From Mycobacterium senriense (lineage in GTDB: Bacteria; Actinomycetota; Actinomycetes; Mycobacteriales; Mycobacteriaceae), in contig NZ_AP024828.1 of assembly GCF_019668465.1 (NCBI RefSeq), positions 3,410,001 through 3,474,000 of the forward strand: 64,000 bases of DNA, written 5' to 3'. Below are positions 29,322-38,419 of the stretch, piece by piece (position 1 is the first letter of the stretch; each line of letters starts with the position of its first letter). A program made the translations under genes and the position numbers. The notes beneath the pieces are model-generated. The model had not been told where the DNA came from and ran no database searches. It saw only the letters and a list, made by a program, of their open reading frames with translations.

Positions 29322-29345
29322 AACCCGAGGCGCTGGCGATTACCT

Positions 29346-29927
29346 GTGCGCAAATGGAAGCGGGTCGAGACCGCGAGCGGTCCCCGTTTTCGCTCGTCCC
29401 TGGCTCCGCATGAGGCCACCCTGCTCAAGAACCTGGCCACCGCGATGATCGGCCTGCTCGACGAGCGTGAATCGTCTTCGCCCGCAGACGAACTCGAGGA
29501 GATCACCGGGATCAAGACCGGCAACGCCGACCCGCCGAAAGATCCCACGCTGCGACGGCTGCTGCCCGACTTCTACCGGCGCGACGACGAGGACACCGCG
29601 CCACCCGACGATGCGGACAGCCTCAACGCCGCGCTGCGCAGCCTGCACGAGCCGGACATCGTCAACGCCAAACGCGTTGCCGCACAGCGGGTACTGAGCA
29701 CGATCCCGGAGGGCGGCGGCCGCTTCGAGCTGACCGAAGACGACGCGAACTCCTGGGTCGCGGCGGTCAACGACATCCGGCTGACCCTGGGAGTCATGCT
29801 CGAGGTCGGGCCCGAAGGCCCGGAGCGCCTGCCGGCCGACCATCCGCTGGCCGTGCACTTCGACGTGTACCAGTGGCTGACGGTGTTGCAGGAGTACCTG
29901 GTCCTGGTGCTGATGGGGCCCCGATGA
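29346..29927 (+). CDS. DUF2017 family protein (Rv1332-like)
   Basis: 193 residues starting at a GTG. Mostly helical, with an acidic central stretch (RRDDEDTAPPDDADS) and a conserved C-terminal segment DVYQWLTVLQEYLVLVLMGPR. It follows clpS by 24 bases, an association seen across actinobacteria, and was once labelled a transcriptional regulator, although no DNA-binding motif is apparent. Probably part of the clpS operon. Biochemical function unknown. Confidence 0.8.
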   Translation: MRKWKRVETASGPRFRSSLAPHEATLLKNLATAMIGLLDERESSSPADELEEITGIKTGNADPPKDPTLRRLLPDFYRRDDEDTAPPDDADSLNAALRSLHEPDIVNAKRVAAQRVLSTIPEGGGRFELTEDDANSWVAAVNDIRLTLGVMLEVGPEGPERLPADHPLAVHFDVYQWLTVLQEYLVLVLMGPR

Positions 29928-29937
29928 TCGGCGACAG

Positions 29938-30987
29938 GTGAACGCCATCACCGACGTCGGCGGCATCCGCGTCGGCCACTACCAACGACTGGATCCCGAT
30001 GCGTCCCCGGGCGCCGGCTGGGCCTGCGGCGTCACCGTCGTGCTCACCCCACCCGGCACCGTGGGCGCCGTCGATTGCCGCGGCGGTGCGCCTGGCACCC
30101 GGGAGACCGACCTGCTGGACCCGTCGAACACCGTGCGGTTCGTGGACGCGGTGTTGCTCGCCGGAGGCAGCGCCTACGGCTTGGCCGCCGCGGACGGCGT
30201 CATGCGCTGGCTGGAGGAACGCGAACGTGGCGTGGCGATGGACGGCGGGGTGGTGCCCATCGTGCCGGGCGCGGTGATTTTCGATCTGCCGGTGGGCGGC
30301 TGGGAGTGCCGCCCGACGGCCGAGTTCGGCTACGCCGCCTGCGCCGCCGCCAAGGACGGCGCGGCGGCGGGTGTCGGGAACGTCGGCGCCGGGGTCGGGG
30401 CGCGCGCCGGCGCGCTCAAGGGCGGCGTCGGCACCGCGTCGAGGCTGCTGCCGTCCGGGGTGACCGTTGGGGCGGTGGCCGTGGTGAACTCGGTGGGCGA
30501 GGTCGTCGACCGGGGCACCGGCTTGCCGTGGATGGCGGACCTGACTCGGGACTTCGGCCTGCGGCCGCCGCCGGCCGAGCAGATCGACGCCTTCGCCCGG
30601 TTGCCGTCCCCGTCGAATCCGGTGGACAACCCGCTCAACACCGTCATCGCGGTGGTGGCCACCGATGCCGCCCTGAGTTCGGCGGCGTGCCGGCGGGTGG
30701 CGATCGCCGCTCACGACGGCCTGGCCCGCAGCATCCGGCCGGCGCACACGCCGGTCGACGGTGACACGGTGTTCGTGTTGGCCACCGGTGCGGTCGAGGT
30801 GGCTGCGGCGGCCAGTTCCAAACCACCGCCCGCCGCCTTCTCCCCGGAGACTCCGTTGGCCACCGAGGTAGGCATCGCCGCCGCCGATTGCCTGGCGGAC
30901 GCGGTGCTGGGCGGCGTGCTGGCCGCGGAGTCGATCGCCGGCATACCGAGCTACCGCGACGTGCTGCCCGGGGCATTCGGTCGATGA
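29938..30987 (+). CDS. P1/S58 family peptidase (DmpA/NylC-type Ntn hydrolase, Rv1333-like)
   Basis: 349 residues, GTG start 10 bases after the DUF2017 stop. DmpA/NylC proteins cleave themselves and use the new N-terminal Ser or Thr as nucleophile on N-terminal aminopeptidase or amide substrates. The predicted site is NPLN-TVIAVVATDA at about residue 237, giving a Thr nucleophile as in NylC. The fold motifs GGSAYGLAAADGVMRWL and GAGVGARAGALKGGVG are present. In H37Rv this gene is followed by mec-cysO-cysM; here the next gene is the rhomboid protease. Confidence 0.86.
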   Translation: MNAITDVGGIRVGHYQRLDPDASPGAGWACGVTVVLTPPGTVGAVDCRGGAPGTRETDLLDPSNTVRFVDAVLLAGGSAYGLAAADGVMRWLEERERGVAMDGGVVPIVPGAVIFDLPVGGWECRPTAEFGYAACAAAKDGAAAGVGNVGAGVGARAGALKGGVGTASRLLPSGVTVGAVAVVNSVGEVVDRGTGLPWMADLTRDFGLRPPPAEQIDAFARLPSPSNPVDNPLNTVIAVVATDAALSSAACRRVAIAAHDGLARSIRPAHTPVDGDTVFVLATGAVEVAAAASSKPPPAAFSPETPLATEVGIAAADCLADAVLGGVLAAESIAGIPSYRDVLPGAFGR

Positions 30988-31048
30988 GATCGACCGGCCG
31001 CTGCGGCCGGTAGCCTTGACATGCTGGAAACACGCTGGAAGGGCAGCC

Positions 31049-31732
31049 ATGGGTAAGACGACCCCGCGGGGACGCCCCGGCGCGCGCGCCGCCCAGCCGA
31101 CGAAGCGGTCCACCGCGACGGTGGGCGCCGCAACGATCCTCACCTTCGTGGCCTTGCTCTACCTCGTCGAGTTGATCGACCAGCTGTCCCGGCACTCGCT
31201 GGACGCCAACGGCATCAGGCCACTGGAAGCCGACGGCCTGTGGGGCATCGTGTTCTCCCCGGTGTTGCACGAGAGCTGGCAGCACCTGGCGGCCAACACC
31301 GTTCCGCTGCTGGTCCTGGGATTCCTGATGACGCTGGCCGGTCTGTCCCGGTTCGTCTGGGCGACCGCGATCGTGTGGATCCTGGGCGGCTTCGGCACCT
31401 GGCTGATCGGCAACGTCGGCAGCAGCTGCGGCCCCACCGACCACATCGGTGCCTCCGGCCTGATCTTCGGCTGGCTGGCCTTCCTGCTGGTGTTCGGGAT
31501 CTTCGTCCGCCGGATGCGCGACATCGTCATCGGGCTGATCGTGTTGTTCGCCTACGGCGGCGTCCTGCTCGGAGCCATGCCCGTGCTCGGCAGATGCGGT
31601 GGTGTGTCATGGCAGGGCCATCTGTGTGGGGCGATAGCCGGCGTCGTGGCCGCCTACATGTTGTCGGCACCGGAACGTAAGCGCCGGACATCGAGGAACG
31701 CCGGCACCAGCGTTGCGCGGCCCAAGACATGA
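31049..31732 (+). CDS. Rhomboid family intramembrane serine protease (Rv1337-like)
   Basis: 227 residues with six membrane segments. The catalytic Ser is in GASGLIFG and the catalytic His in SWQGHLCG, with the usual early [10 protein letters not shown] motif. It cleaves transmembrane segments of other proteins. The ATG at 31049 is chosen over an upstream in-frame start at 31016 because GGAAGG precedes it at good distance. Its last four bases, ATGA, contain the murI start, so the two are translationally coupled. Confidence 0.9.
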   Translation: MGKTTPRGRPGARAAQPTKRSTATVGAATILTFVALLYLVELIDQLSRHSLDANGIRPLEADGLWGIVFSPVLHESWQHLAANTVPLLVLGFLMTLAGLSRFVWATAIVWILGGFGTWLIGNVGSSCGPTDHIGASGLIFGWLAFLLVFGIFVRRMRDIVIGLIVLFAYGGVLLGAMPVLGRCGGVSWQGHLCGAIAGVVAAYMLSAPERKRRTSRNAGTSVARPKT

Positions 31733-32544
31733 GCTCCGCATTGGCACCCATCGGGGTCTTCGACTCCGGTGTCGGGGGACTCACCGTCGCGCGGGCAATC
31801 ATCGACCAGCTGCCCGACGAGGACATCATCTATGTGGGCGATACCGGCCACGGCCCGTACGGCCCGCTGACCATCCCGGAGGTCCGCGCGCACGCGCTGG
31901 CCATCGGTGACGACCTCGTCGGCCGCGGCGTCAAGGCGTTGGTCATCGCCTGCAACACGGCGTCCGCGGCATGCCTGCGGGATGCGCGCGAACGCTATGA
32001 CGTGCCCGTCGTCGAGGTGATCCTGCCGGCGGTGCGCCGCGCGGTCGTCACCACCCGCAACGGTCGCATCGGCGTCATCGGCACCCAGGCGACCATCAAC
32101 TCGCACGCCTATCAGGATGCGTTCGCCGCCGCCCGCGACACCGAGATCACCGCGGTGGCCTGCCCGCGCTTCGTCGACTTCGTGGAGCGCGGCGTGACGA
32201 GTGGCCGTCAGGTGCTCGGGCTGGCCGAGGGCTATCTGGAGCCGCTGCAGCGCGCGCAGGTGGACACGCTGGTGCTCGGCTGCACGCACTATCCGTTGCT
32301 GTCGGGGCTCATCCAGTTGGCGATGGGTGACAACGTGACGTTGGTCTCCAGCGCCGAGGAAACCGCCAAGGAAGTGCTTCGGGTGCTGACCGAGCGGGAC
32401 CTGCTCCGCCCCCACGACGCGCCCCCTGCGACACGGGTTTTCGAAGCCACCGGCGACCCCGAGGCATTCACCGCTTTGGCGGCGCGCTTCCTGGGTCCGG
32501 CGGTCACCGGCGTCCAGCCCGTTCAGCAGGTGCGCATTGATTGA
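31729..32544 (+). CDS. murI: Glutamate racemase MurI
   Basis: 271 residues, orthologue of Rv1338. Supplies D-glutamate for peptidoglycan. Both catalytic cysteines are visible: C75 in ACNTASAA and C185 in [19 protein letters not shown] at 11-20 and [10 protein letters not shown] at 36-45 are classic family motifs. The ATG overlaps the rhomboid stop by four bases. Confidence 0.95.
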   Translation: MSSALAPIGVFDSGVGGLTVARAIIDQLPDEDIIYVGDTGHGPYGPLTIPEVRAHALAIGDDLVGRGVKALVIACNTASAACLRDARERYDVPVVEVILPAVRRAVVTTRNGRIGVIGTQATINSHAYQDAFAAARDTEITAVACPRFVDFVERGVTSGRQVLGLAEGYLEPLQRAQVDTLVLGCTHYPLLSGLIQLAMGDNVTLVSSAEETAKEVLRVLTERDLLRPHDAPPATRVFEATGDPEAFTALAARFLGPAVTGVQPVQQVRID

Positions 32545-32571
32545 CCTGCGGACGAGATTCTCGTCACACCA

Positions 32572-33399
32572 ATGCGGCGATGTTTTCGTCACGGTGCCAG
32601 TGGGCATGGCACAGTGGTGTCCGTGCGAATAACCGTGCTCGGCTGCTCGGGCAGCGTGGTGGGTCCGGATTCGCCCGCGTCGGGTTATCTGCTCCGGGCA
32701 CCGGACACTCCGCCGTTGGTCATCGACTTCGGCGGAGGCGTTTTGGGCGCGCTGCAGCGCTATGCCGATCCCGGTTCGGTGCACGTGCTGTTGTCCCATT
32801 TGCACGCCGACCATTGTCTGGATTTGCCCGGACTTTTCGTGTGGCGCCGCTACCACCCGACGCGTCCGCTGGGTAAGGCGTTGCTCTACGGCCCGGGGGA
32901 CACCTGGTCGCGGTTGGGTGCGGCGTCGTCCCCCTACGGCGGCGAAATCGACGACTGTTCGGACATTTTCGACGTTCGGCATTGGGTCGAAGGTGAGCCG
33001 GTGACGATCGGCGCGCTGACGGTGACGCCGCGAGTGGTGGCCCATCCGACCGAGTCCTACGGCTTGAAGATCACCGACCCCTCCGGCGCCTCGTTCGTCT
33101 ACAGCGGTGACACCGGTTTCTGCGATCAGCTCGTCGAGCTGGCTCGCGGCGCCGACGTCTTCCTCTGCGAGGCCTCGTGGACGCATTCGCCGGACCGTCC
33201 GCCCGCGCTGCATCTGTCAGGCACCGAAGCCGGCCGGGCCGCGGCCGAGGCCGGCGTGCACGAACTCTTGCTCACCCACATCCCGCCGTGGACCTCGCGC
33301 GAGGACGTCATCAGCGAGGCCAAGGCCGAGTTCGACGGTCCCGTACACGCGGTGGTGTGCGGCGAGACGTTCGATATCCGGCGTTCTGAAAGGGTCTGA
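32572..33399 (+). CDS. Metallo-beta-lactamase-fold cAMP phosphodiesterase (Rv1339-like)
   Basis: 275 residues. The MBL metal motif HLHADH and further ligands in AHPTESYG and YSGDTGFCD are present. Rv1339 has been described as an atypical class II cyclic nucleotide phosphodiesterase that lowers cAMP, which is relevant to a window with two cyclase genes. The start is uncertain: the ATG at 32572 matches my recollection of the H37Rv annotation, but homology to the MBL fold starts at VRITVLGCSGS, so GTG at 32617 or 32623 is possible. Likely cotranscribed with murI. Confidence 0.87.
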   Translation: MRRCFRHGASGHGTVVSVRITVLGCSGSVVGPDSPASGYLLRAPDTPPLVIDFGGGVLGALQRYADPGSVHVLLSHLHADHCLDLPGLFVWRRYHPTRPLGKALLYGPGDTWSRLGAASSPYGGEIDDCSDIFDVRHWVEGEPVTIGALTVTPRVVAHPTESYGLKITDPSGASFVYSGDTGFCDQLVELARGADVFLCEASWTHSPDRPPALHLSGTEAGRAAAEAGVHELLLTHIPPWTSREDVISEAKAEFDGPVHAVVCGETFDIRRSERV

Positions 33400-33423
33400 G
33401 TAGACCCGGCTACTGTGGGCGTC

Positions 33424-34203
33424 GTGTCCAGACGAGAAGACGGCCGCCTTGACGATGAGCTTCGGCCCGTGGTCATCACCCGTGGTTTCACTGACCATCC
33501 CGCCGGTTCGGTATTGATCGAATTCGGCCACACCAAGGTCATGTGCACCGCCAGCGTGACCGACGGGGTGCCGCGCTGGCGCAAGGGGTCGGGCCTGGGG
33601 TGGCTGACCGCCGAGTACGCGATGTTGCCGTCGGCGACCCACACCCGTTCGGACCGCGAGTCGGTGAAGGGCCGCCTGGCCGGGCGCACCCAGGAGATCA
33701 GCCGGCTGATCGGACGGTCGCTGCGGGCGTGCATCGACCTGGCGGCGCTGGGGGAGAACACCATCGCCGTCGACTGCGACGTCTTGCAGGCCGACGGCGG
33801 TACTCGCACCGCGGCCATCACGGGCGCCTTCGTGGCGTTGTCGGACGCGGTGACCTATCTCGCGGCGGCGGGCAAGCTGTCGGATCCCCGGCCGTTGTCC
33901 TGTGCGATCGCGGCGGTCAGTGTCGGCGTGGTCGACGGGCGGATCCGGGTCGACCTGCCGTACGAGGAGGACTCCCGCGCCGAGGTCGACATGAACGTCG
34001 TCGCCACCGACACCGGGACCCTCGTCGAGGTTCAGGGGACCGGCGAGGGAGCGACGTTCCCGCGCTCGACGCTGGACAAGCTGCTCGATGTGGCCCTGGC
34101 CGCCTGCGAAAAACTGTTCACCGCGCAGCGCGAAGCGCTGCAGCAGCCATACCCCGGTGCGCTCCCCGAGGGGGCCCCGGCGCCGAAGGCGTTCGGCAGC
34201 TGA
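33424..34203 (+). CDS. rphA: Ribonuclease PH
   Basis: 259 residues, orthologue of Rv1340. Phosphorolytic 3'-5' exoribonuclease that trims tRNA 3' ends. The conserved N-terminal [13 protein letters not shown], the phosphate and RNA-binding segment [17 protein letters not shown] and [18 protein letters not shown] with the metal Asp are present. GTG at 33424 gives the H37Rv length. Follows the Rv1339-like gene by 24 bases; rdgB lies further on, interrupted here by an oppositely oriented gene. Confidence 0.94.
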   Translation: MSRREDGRLDDELRPVVITRGFTDHPAGSVLIEFGHTKVMCTASVTDGVPRWRKGSGLGWLTAEYAMLPSATHTRSDRESVKGRLAGRTQEISRLIGRSLRACIDLAALGENTIAVDCDVLQADGGTRTAAITGAFVALSDAVTYLAAAGKLSDPRPLSCAIAAVSVGVVDGRIRVDLPYEEDSRAEVDMNVVATDTGTLVEVQGTGEGATFPRSTLDKLLDVALAACEKLFTAQREALQQPYPGALPEGAPAPKAFGS

Positions 34204-34296
34204 CCCACCTGCTGGTCGCCGGCCTGACCCCGGCCTAACCGCCGCGCGGTTCACCACCGCCGACACCGCGGGCACGACGAGACCCATTGCGGTCGG

Positions 34297-34740
34297 TCAT
34301 GACTCGTCCTCCCGCAGCTCGAAGATCGGGATGGTGCGCGTGGTTTTCGACTGGTAGTTCTCGAACGCGAACGCGGGTACGGTCGCGTTGATCTTGGGGA
34401 TGATCGCCTCACGTTCGGACGAGTCGAGCTCGTGCGCGACGACGTCGAATGAGGCCGTGGCGACTTCAACGCGCGCCCGCGGGTTGGCCCGCAGGTTGTG
34501 CACCCACGCCGGGTTGATGTCGGCGCCACCGTAACCGGCGACGATCAGCAGCTTGCCGTCGATGCGGAAGGCCACCAGCGGCGCGACGCGAGGCTCGCCG
34601 GACTTCGCGCCCGTCGTAGTCAGGAGCAACAGCTCGTTGCCTTCAAATCGCCCGCCGACCATGCCGGCGTTGGCGCGGAACTCGTCGGTGATGTTGTTGT
34701 TGAGCGCCTTGAGCGTCTCGGTATCGGGTTTTTGACTCAC
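34297..34740 (-). CDS. Deazaflavin (F420)-dependent nitroreductase family protein
   Basis: 147 residues from the GTG at 34740 (a GTG at 34755 is also possible). Contains the DDN/FDOR-A signatures: GNELLLLTTTGAKSGEPRVAPL followed by LIVAGYGGADINPAWVHNLRANP. These split-barrel enzymes use F420H2 to reduce quinones, nitroimidazoles or fatty acids. In H37Rv rphA is followed directly by rdgB, so this gene is an insertion here. The frame remains open far upstream but that part is antisense to rdgB. Physiological substrate unknown. Confidence 0.82.
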   Translation of the reverse strand: MSQKPDTETLKALNNNITDEFRANAGMVGGRFEGNELLLLTTTGAKSGEPRVAPLVAFRIDGKLLIVAGYGGADINPAWVHNLRANPRARVEVATASFDVVAHELDSSEREAIIPKINATVPAFAFENYQSKTTRTIPIFELREDES

Positions 34741-34880
34741 TCTGGACGCAGCCACTTGGTCGCCCCGTCTATTCCTGCGGAGCGCGTCGCGCGTAGGCCG
34801 TGCGCCGACCCATCGTCTCGCAGACCGTAAAGTGGCCGGGTGCATCGGCAACGACCCAGGCGCATGTTCAGGAATAGCTG

Positions 34881-35492
34881 TTGACCCGGCTGCTGGTCGC
34901 CAGCCGCAACCCCAAGAAGCTGGCGGAGTTGCGCCGGGTGCTCGACGCGGCCGGCCTGACCGGATTGGCGTTGGTGTCGCTCGACGACGTGGCGCCCTTC
35001 GAGGAAGCGCCGGAGACCGGCGCGATTTTCGAGGACAACGCGCTGGCCAAGGCGCGGGATGCCTTCGCCGCGAGCGGGCTGGCAAGTGTGGCCGACGATT
35101 CCGGGCTGGAGGTCGCCGCGCTCAACGGCATGCCCGGTGTGCTGTCGGCGCGCTGGTCGGGCCGGCACGGCGACGACGCGGGCAACACCGCATTGCTGCT
35201 GGCTCAATTGCGCGACGTGCCCGACGGACGGCGCGGTGCGGCGTTCGTGTCCGCGTGTGCGCTCGTCTCGGCCGCCGGCGAGGTCGTCGTCCGCGGCGAG
35301 TGGCCCGGCAGCATTGCCCGCGAACCACGCGGCGACGGTGGCTTCGGCTACGACCCGGTCTTCGTTCCTCAGGGGCATGACCGCACGGCGGCGGAGCTGA
35401 GCCCGTCGGAGAAGGACGCCGTCTCGCATCGCGGTCGCGCGCTGCGGCTGCTGTTGCCGTCGCTGGAAACGCTGGCCCGATCCGGGGGCTAG
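34881..35492 (+). CDS. RdgB/HAM1 non-canonical purine NTP pyrophosphatase
   Basis: 203 residues, orthologue of Rv1341. Hydrolyses dITP, XTP and related damaged nucleotides. Family motifs: SRNPKKLAEL near the N-terminus, FEDNALAKA, DDSGLEVAAL, and DGGFGYDPVF toward the C-terminus. TTG start at 34881, with AGGA 7 bases upstream and an in-frame stop immediately before it. Confidence 0.93.
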   Translation: MTRLLVASRNPKKLAELRRVLDAAGLTGLALVSLDDVAPFEEAPETGAIFEDNALAKARDAFAASGLASVADDSGLEVAALNGMPGVLSARWSGRHGDDAGNTALLLAQLRDVPDGRRGAAFVSACALVSAAGEVVVRGEWPGSIAREPRGDGGFGYDPVFVPQGHDRTAAELSPSEKDAVSHRGRALRLLLPSLETLARSGG

Positions 35493-35522
35493 GGCGACCG
35501 GCCCCGCCGGAGCTGCGCGGGC

Positions 35523-35873
35523 CTACAACCCGAAACGCGCCTTGACGTCCCGGGTTTGGAAGTGCTCCACGATGATGCCGAGCAGCGGGATGGTCCCGGA
35601 CAGCAGCACGCCGACCGTCTTGCCGAGCGGCCAGCGCACCTTGACCGCCAGATTGAAGGCGGTCAGCACGTAGATGAAATACACCCAGCCGTGGACCACT
35701 TCGATCCACCGGATCTCGTGGCCGAAGGCGAGGTGCGACACGATCTCGTAGCACAGCGCGATGAGCCACAGCCCCGTCGTCCACGCCATGATCCGGTAGC
35801 CGAGCAGCGCGGTGCGGATCTTGTCGGCGGGCACTGCGGGCACTGATGTTCCGGGCGTCTCCGGCGTGGTCAT
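35523..35873 (-). CDS. DUF3817 membrane protein (Rv1342c-like)
   Basis: 116 residues with three hydrophobic segments (about 24-47, 61-80, 86-103). Carries the DUF3817 hallmark of a conserved His region (VHGWVYFIYVLTAF). Its ATG overlaps the stop of the upstream lprD-like gene (ATGA at 35873-35870), so the two are coupled. Function unknown; an inner-membrane location is expected. Confidence 0.82.
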   Translation of the reverse strand: MTTPETPGTSVPAVPADKIRTALLGYRIMAWTTGLWLIALCYEIVSHLAFGHEIRWIEVVHGWVYFIYVLTAFNLAVKVRWPLGKTVGVLLSGTIPLLGIIVEHFQTRDVKARFGL

Positions 35874-36250
35874 GCGGTTGTCCTCTTCTGCTTTTCGGCG
35901 TCTTGCGCGGCGAGCTCGGCCAGGTAGGTGTTGTACTCGCGCAGCGCGGGGTCGTCGGGTGCCTGCGACGCGGGCTTGGGACGCGCGGGCAGCAGCCCGG
36001 CGGGGATCTCCGTCATCGCGTCTGTGCTCCGTGGCTGTGGCGGTTCCTCTTCATAGCGAACGAATTTGCGGTAGGCGTACACGCAGAATCCGGCGAACAG
36101 CGGCCACTGCAACGCATAGCCGAGGTTCTGAAAGGAGCCGGAGACGGAATTGAATCTGGTCCACTGCCACCAGCCCAGGGCCAGGCACCCGCACGCCGCG
36201 ACGATAACCAGCGCGACGAGCGCGGGCCTGCGACGATGCGTAGTGGACAC
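35870..36250 (-). CDS. lprD: LprD-like membrane/lipoprotein (Rv1343c)
   Basis: 126 residues, GTG start matching Rv1343c in length. The N-terminal segment has a hydrophobic stretch containing VIVAACGCLALGWWQW, annotated in H37Rv as a lipoprotein signal, though it could equally be a transmembrane anchor. A second hydrophobic segment follows (LQWPLFAGFCVYAY). The C-terminus is polar, ending LAELAAQDAEKQKR. Coupled with the DUF3817 gene. Role unknown. Confidence 0.8.
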   Translation of the reverse strand: MSTTHRRRPALVALVIVAACGCLALGWWQWTRFNSVSGSFQNLGYALQWPLFAGFCVYAYRKFVRYEEEPPQPRSTDAMTEIPAGLLPARPKPASQAPDDPALREYNTYLAELAAQDAEKQKRTTA

Positions 36251-36345
36251 CCCTTGACCGTACCGCTCACGATCTGGGCCCGGCGAATTCGTCGAGCCGC
36301 GCCACGGCCACGGGCGCCGGCGCCAGGAGGGGATACTGACGACTT

Positions 36346-37605
36346 GTGAGCACGTCTTCAACCCGTGTCGCGGCCATCTTGAACGGTTTGGCCCGCATAC
36401 GTCCCTGGCAAGAAGCGCTGTATCGCGACATCCACCAGCACCCGGAACTGTCGCATCAGGAGCATCGCACCGCGGACTTGGTCAAGCAGCGCCTCCAGGC
36501 GTGCGGCTACGACGTTCACTTCGGGATCGGCGGTACCGGAGTGGTAGGAATTCTGCGCAATGGTGACGGGCCGGGCGTGCTGATGCGCGCGGACATGGAC
36601 GCCCTGCCCGTGCAGGAGGACACCGGCCTGCCCTATGCCAGCACCACGCGCGCTCGCAGCGCGGACGACGACGTACCGGTGATGCATGCCTGCGGCCATG
36701 ACGTCCACGTTGCCTGCCTGCTCGGCGCCGCGACGCTGCTCGCCGACCGCAGAGAACAATGGAGCGGCACCGCGATCGCGCTGTTCCAGCCGGCGGAAGA
36801 GGTCGGCGACGGGGCCGGCGGAATGGTGAACGACGGTCTGGTCGACATCCTGCCGACCGTCGACGTGGCCCTCGCGCAACACGTGGCGCCACTGCCGGCG
36901 GGTCACGTCGCCACGCGGTCCGGGCCCATTGCCGCGGCCGCGGACAGCATGCGGATCACGGTATTCGGGCGCGGCTCGCACGGATCGATGCCGCAGGCCG
37001 GTGTCGATCCCGTTGTCTTGGCGGCGATGATCGTGCTCCGGCTGCAGACCATCGTCTCGCGCGAGGTCGCGCCCACCGACACGGTGGCGCTCACCGTCGG
37101 AAGCATTCACGCCGGCAGCAAGAGCAATGTGATCAGCGACCGCGCGGTGCTGGAACTGAACCTGCGAACCTACGATAAGGCCGTCCGCACAACGGTTTTG
37201 GATGCCATCCGCCGGATCGTCGTCGGCGAATGTCAGGCCTCGGGATCACCCCGCGAACCCGAATTCGAGCTCTACGACGCCTTTCCGCCCACCATCAACG
37301 ACCACGACACCACCGATCGGGTGAGCGGCGCGTTCGTGGAGCATTTCGGTGACCGCTTCGCCATCCTGCCCACCGGCGGCACGGCCAGCGAGGACTTCAG
37401 CGTGATTCCCGACGCCCTGGGCGTCCCTTACGCGTACTGGGCCTTCGGCGGCACCGACGCGAAGCTGTTTGCGCAGGCGTTGGAGTCGGGGCGAGTCAAC
37501 CAGGACATCCCCGTCAACCACTCGCCGTACTTCGCCCCGGTCGTGCAACCCACCCTCGACGTTGGTACCGAGGCCCTCGTGGTTGCGGCGCTCGCCTGGC
37601 TTTAG
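36346..37605 (+). CDS. M20D family amidohydrolase/peptidase
   Basis: 419 residues, GTG start, with AGGAGG somewhat far upstream. Metal-dependent N-acyl amino-acid amidohydrolase of the hippurate / IAA-amino-acid hydrolase type. Metal ligands: HACGHDVHV near 113-121, PAEE near 149-152, and a late GGTASEDF and NHSPYF. The lid or dimerisation domain begins around SMRITVFGRGSHGS. Not part of the H37Rv order, where mbtL follows Rv1343c. Likely substrate is an acylated or conjugated amino acid. Confidence 0.87.
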   Translation: MSTSSTRVAAILNGLARIRPWQEALYRDIHQHPELSHQEHRTADLVKQRLQACGYDVHFGIGGTGVVGILRNGDGPGVLMRADMDALPVQEDTGLPYASTTRARSADDDVPVMHACGHDVHVACLLGAATLLADRREQWSGTAIALFQPAEEVGDGAGGMVNDGLVDILPTVDVALAQHVAPLPAGHVATRSGPIAAAADSMRITVFGRGSHGSMPQAGVDPVVLAAMIVLRLQTIVSREVAPTDTVALTVGSIHAGSKSNVISDRAVLELNLRTYDKAVRTTVLDAIRRIVVGECQASGSPREPEFELYDAFPPTINDHDTTDRVSGAFVEHFGDRFAILPTGGTASEDFSVIPDALGVPYAYWAFGGTDAKLFAQALESGRVNQDIPVNHSPYFAPVVQPTLDVGTEALVVAALAWL

Positions 37606-37714
37606 TGGCCGAGCCTCACCGCAGCCCGAGTCGGCAGGCCGCTGACCCGGTACTGCGTTCCTGCGCCGTCGTCGACAAGTCTGTCCGCGAACTCAGCGGT
37701 ACGATCGGCACGCC

Positions 37715-37798
37715 GCGGGCGTGGCGAAATTGGCAGACGCGATGGTTTTAGGTGCCATTGCTCGAAAGAGCTTGAGGGTTCGAGTCCCTCCGCCCGCA
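37715..37798 (+). tRNA. tRNA-Leu (anticodon UAG)
   Basis: 84 bases. Acceptor stem GCGGGCG pairs with CGCCCGC, the anticodon loop is TTTAGGT (TAG anticodon), the long class II variable arm is CTC-GAAA-GAG, and the T arm contains GGTTCGAGTCC. The 3' CCA is not encoded. Anticodon stem ATGGT/GCCAT has one G-U pair. Confidence 0.95.
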
Positions 37799-37966
37799 CT
37801 CGTCTCGCTGGGGTAGCCCAACTCGGTTAGCTGGTGGGGCATAAGTCCGCCGGAAGCCGGGTACCTCTTCTGGCTAGCGACTATCTGAGGTCCGGGTAAA
37901 CGATGGAGCCGTCCAGTGGGCCGGCACCATGCAGAACGGGCCAAGAGCGGCGGGGGATGGAATCAC

Positions 37967-38404
37967 GTGAACCGCGGCGACGACGACCAAAACCTCACTG
38001 AAGTGGCGGCGGAGACCACCGCGGATTATGGTGCCGACTTCCTTGACGAGCAGGATGACGGTTCGACGAAAGCTACTACCGCGGCGGAAATCATCGAAGG
38101 GTTGCCGACCGGATCGGCACTGCTGGTTGTTAAGCGTGGCCCGAACGCCGGTTCTCGATTCTTACTCGATCAGCCGGTCACGTCGGCGGGGCGCCATCCC
38201 GACAGCGACATTCTGCTCGACGACGTAACTGTGAGCCGCCGCCACGCCGAGTTTCGCCTCAATGACGACGGCAGTTGGGAGGTCGCCGACGTCGGCAGCC
38301 TCAACGGGACCTACGTCAACCGTCAGCCGGTGGACTCAGCGGTGCTGGCCAATAACGATCAGGTGCAGATCGGCAAGTTCCGGCTGGTCTTCCTGACCGG
38401 GTAA
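37967..38404 (+). CDS. FHA-domain protein, GarA paralogue
   Basis: 145 residues, GTG start with a GGGGGATGG purine run upstream. The C-terminal FHA domain is very close to GarA (Rv1827): GLPTGSALLVVKRGPNAGSR, GRHPDSDILLDDVTVSRRHAEF, VGSLNGTYVNRQPVDSAVL and QIGKFRLVFLTG. The disordered N-terminus is shorter and different but keeps an AETTADY segment (T17/T18) equivalent to the PknB/PknG phosphorylation site of GarA. It ends right after the FHA core without the GarA tail. GarA binds TCA and glutamate enzymes; this copy may be a second such switch. No equivalent at this position in H37Rv. Confidence 0.85.
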   Translation: MNRGDDDQNLTEVAAETTADYGADFLDEQDDGSTKATTAAEIIEGLPTGSALLVVKRGPNAGSRFLLDQPVTSAGRHPDSDILLDDVTVSRRHAEFRLNDDGSWEVADVGSLNGTYVNRQPVDSAVLANNDQVQIGKFRLVFLTG

Positions 38405-38419
38405 TCCTGGCGACGCCGG

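Noticed and set aside
37801-37890. Second tRNA-like sequence after tRNA-Leu
   Set aside because: A TAGCCCAACTCGGTTAGC stretch recalls a D arm, but no matching acceptor stem, anticodon arm or TTCGA T loop follows.
36251-38404. Integrated prophage or genomic island at tRNA-Leu
   Set aside because: No integrase gene and no duplicated tRNA 3' end (attachment site) was found in the visible flanks.
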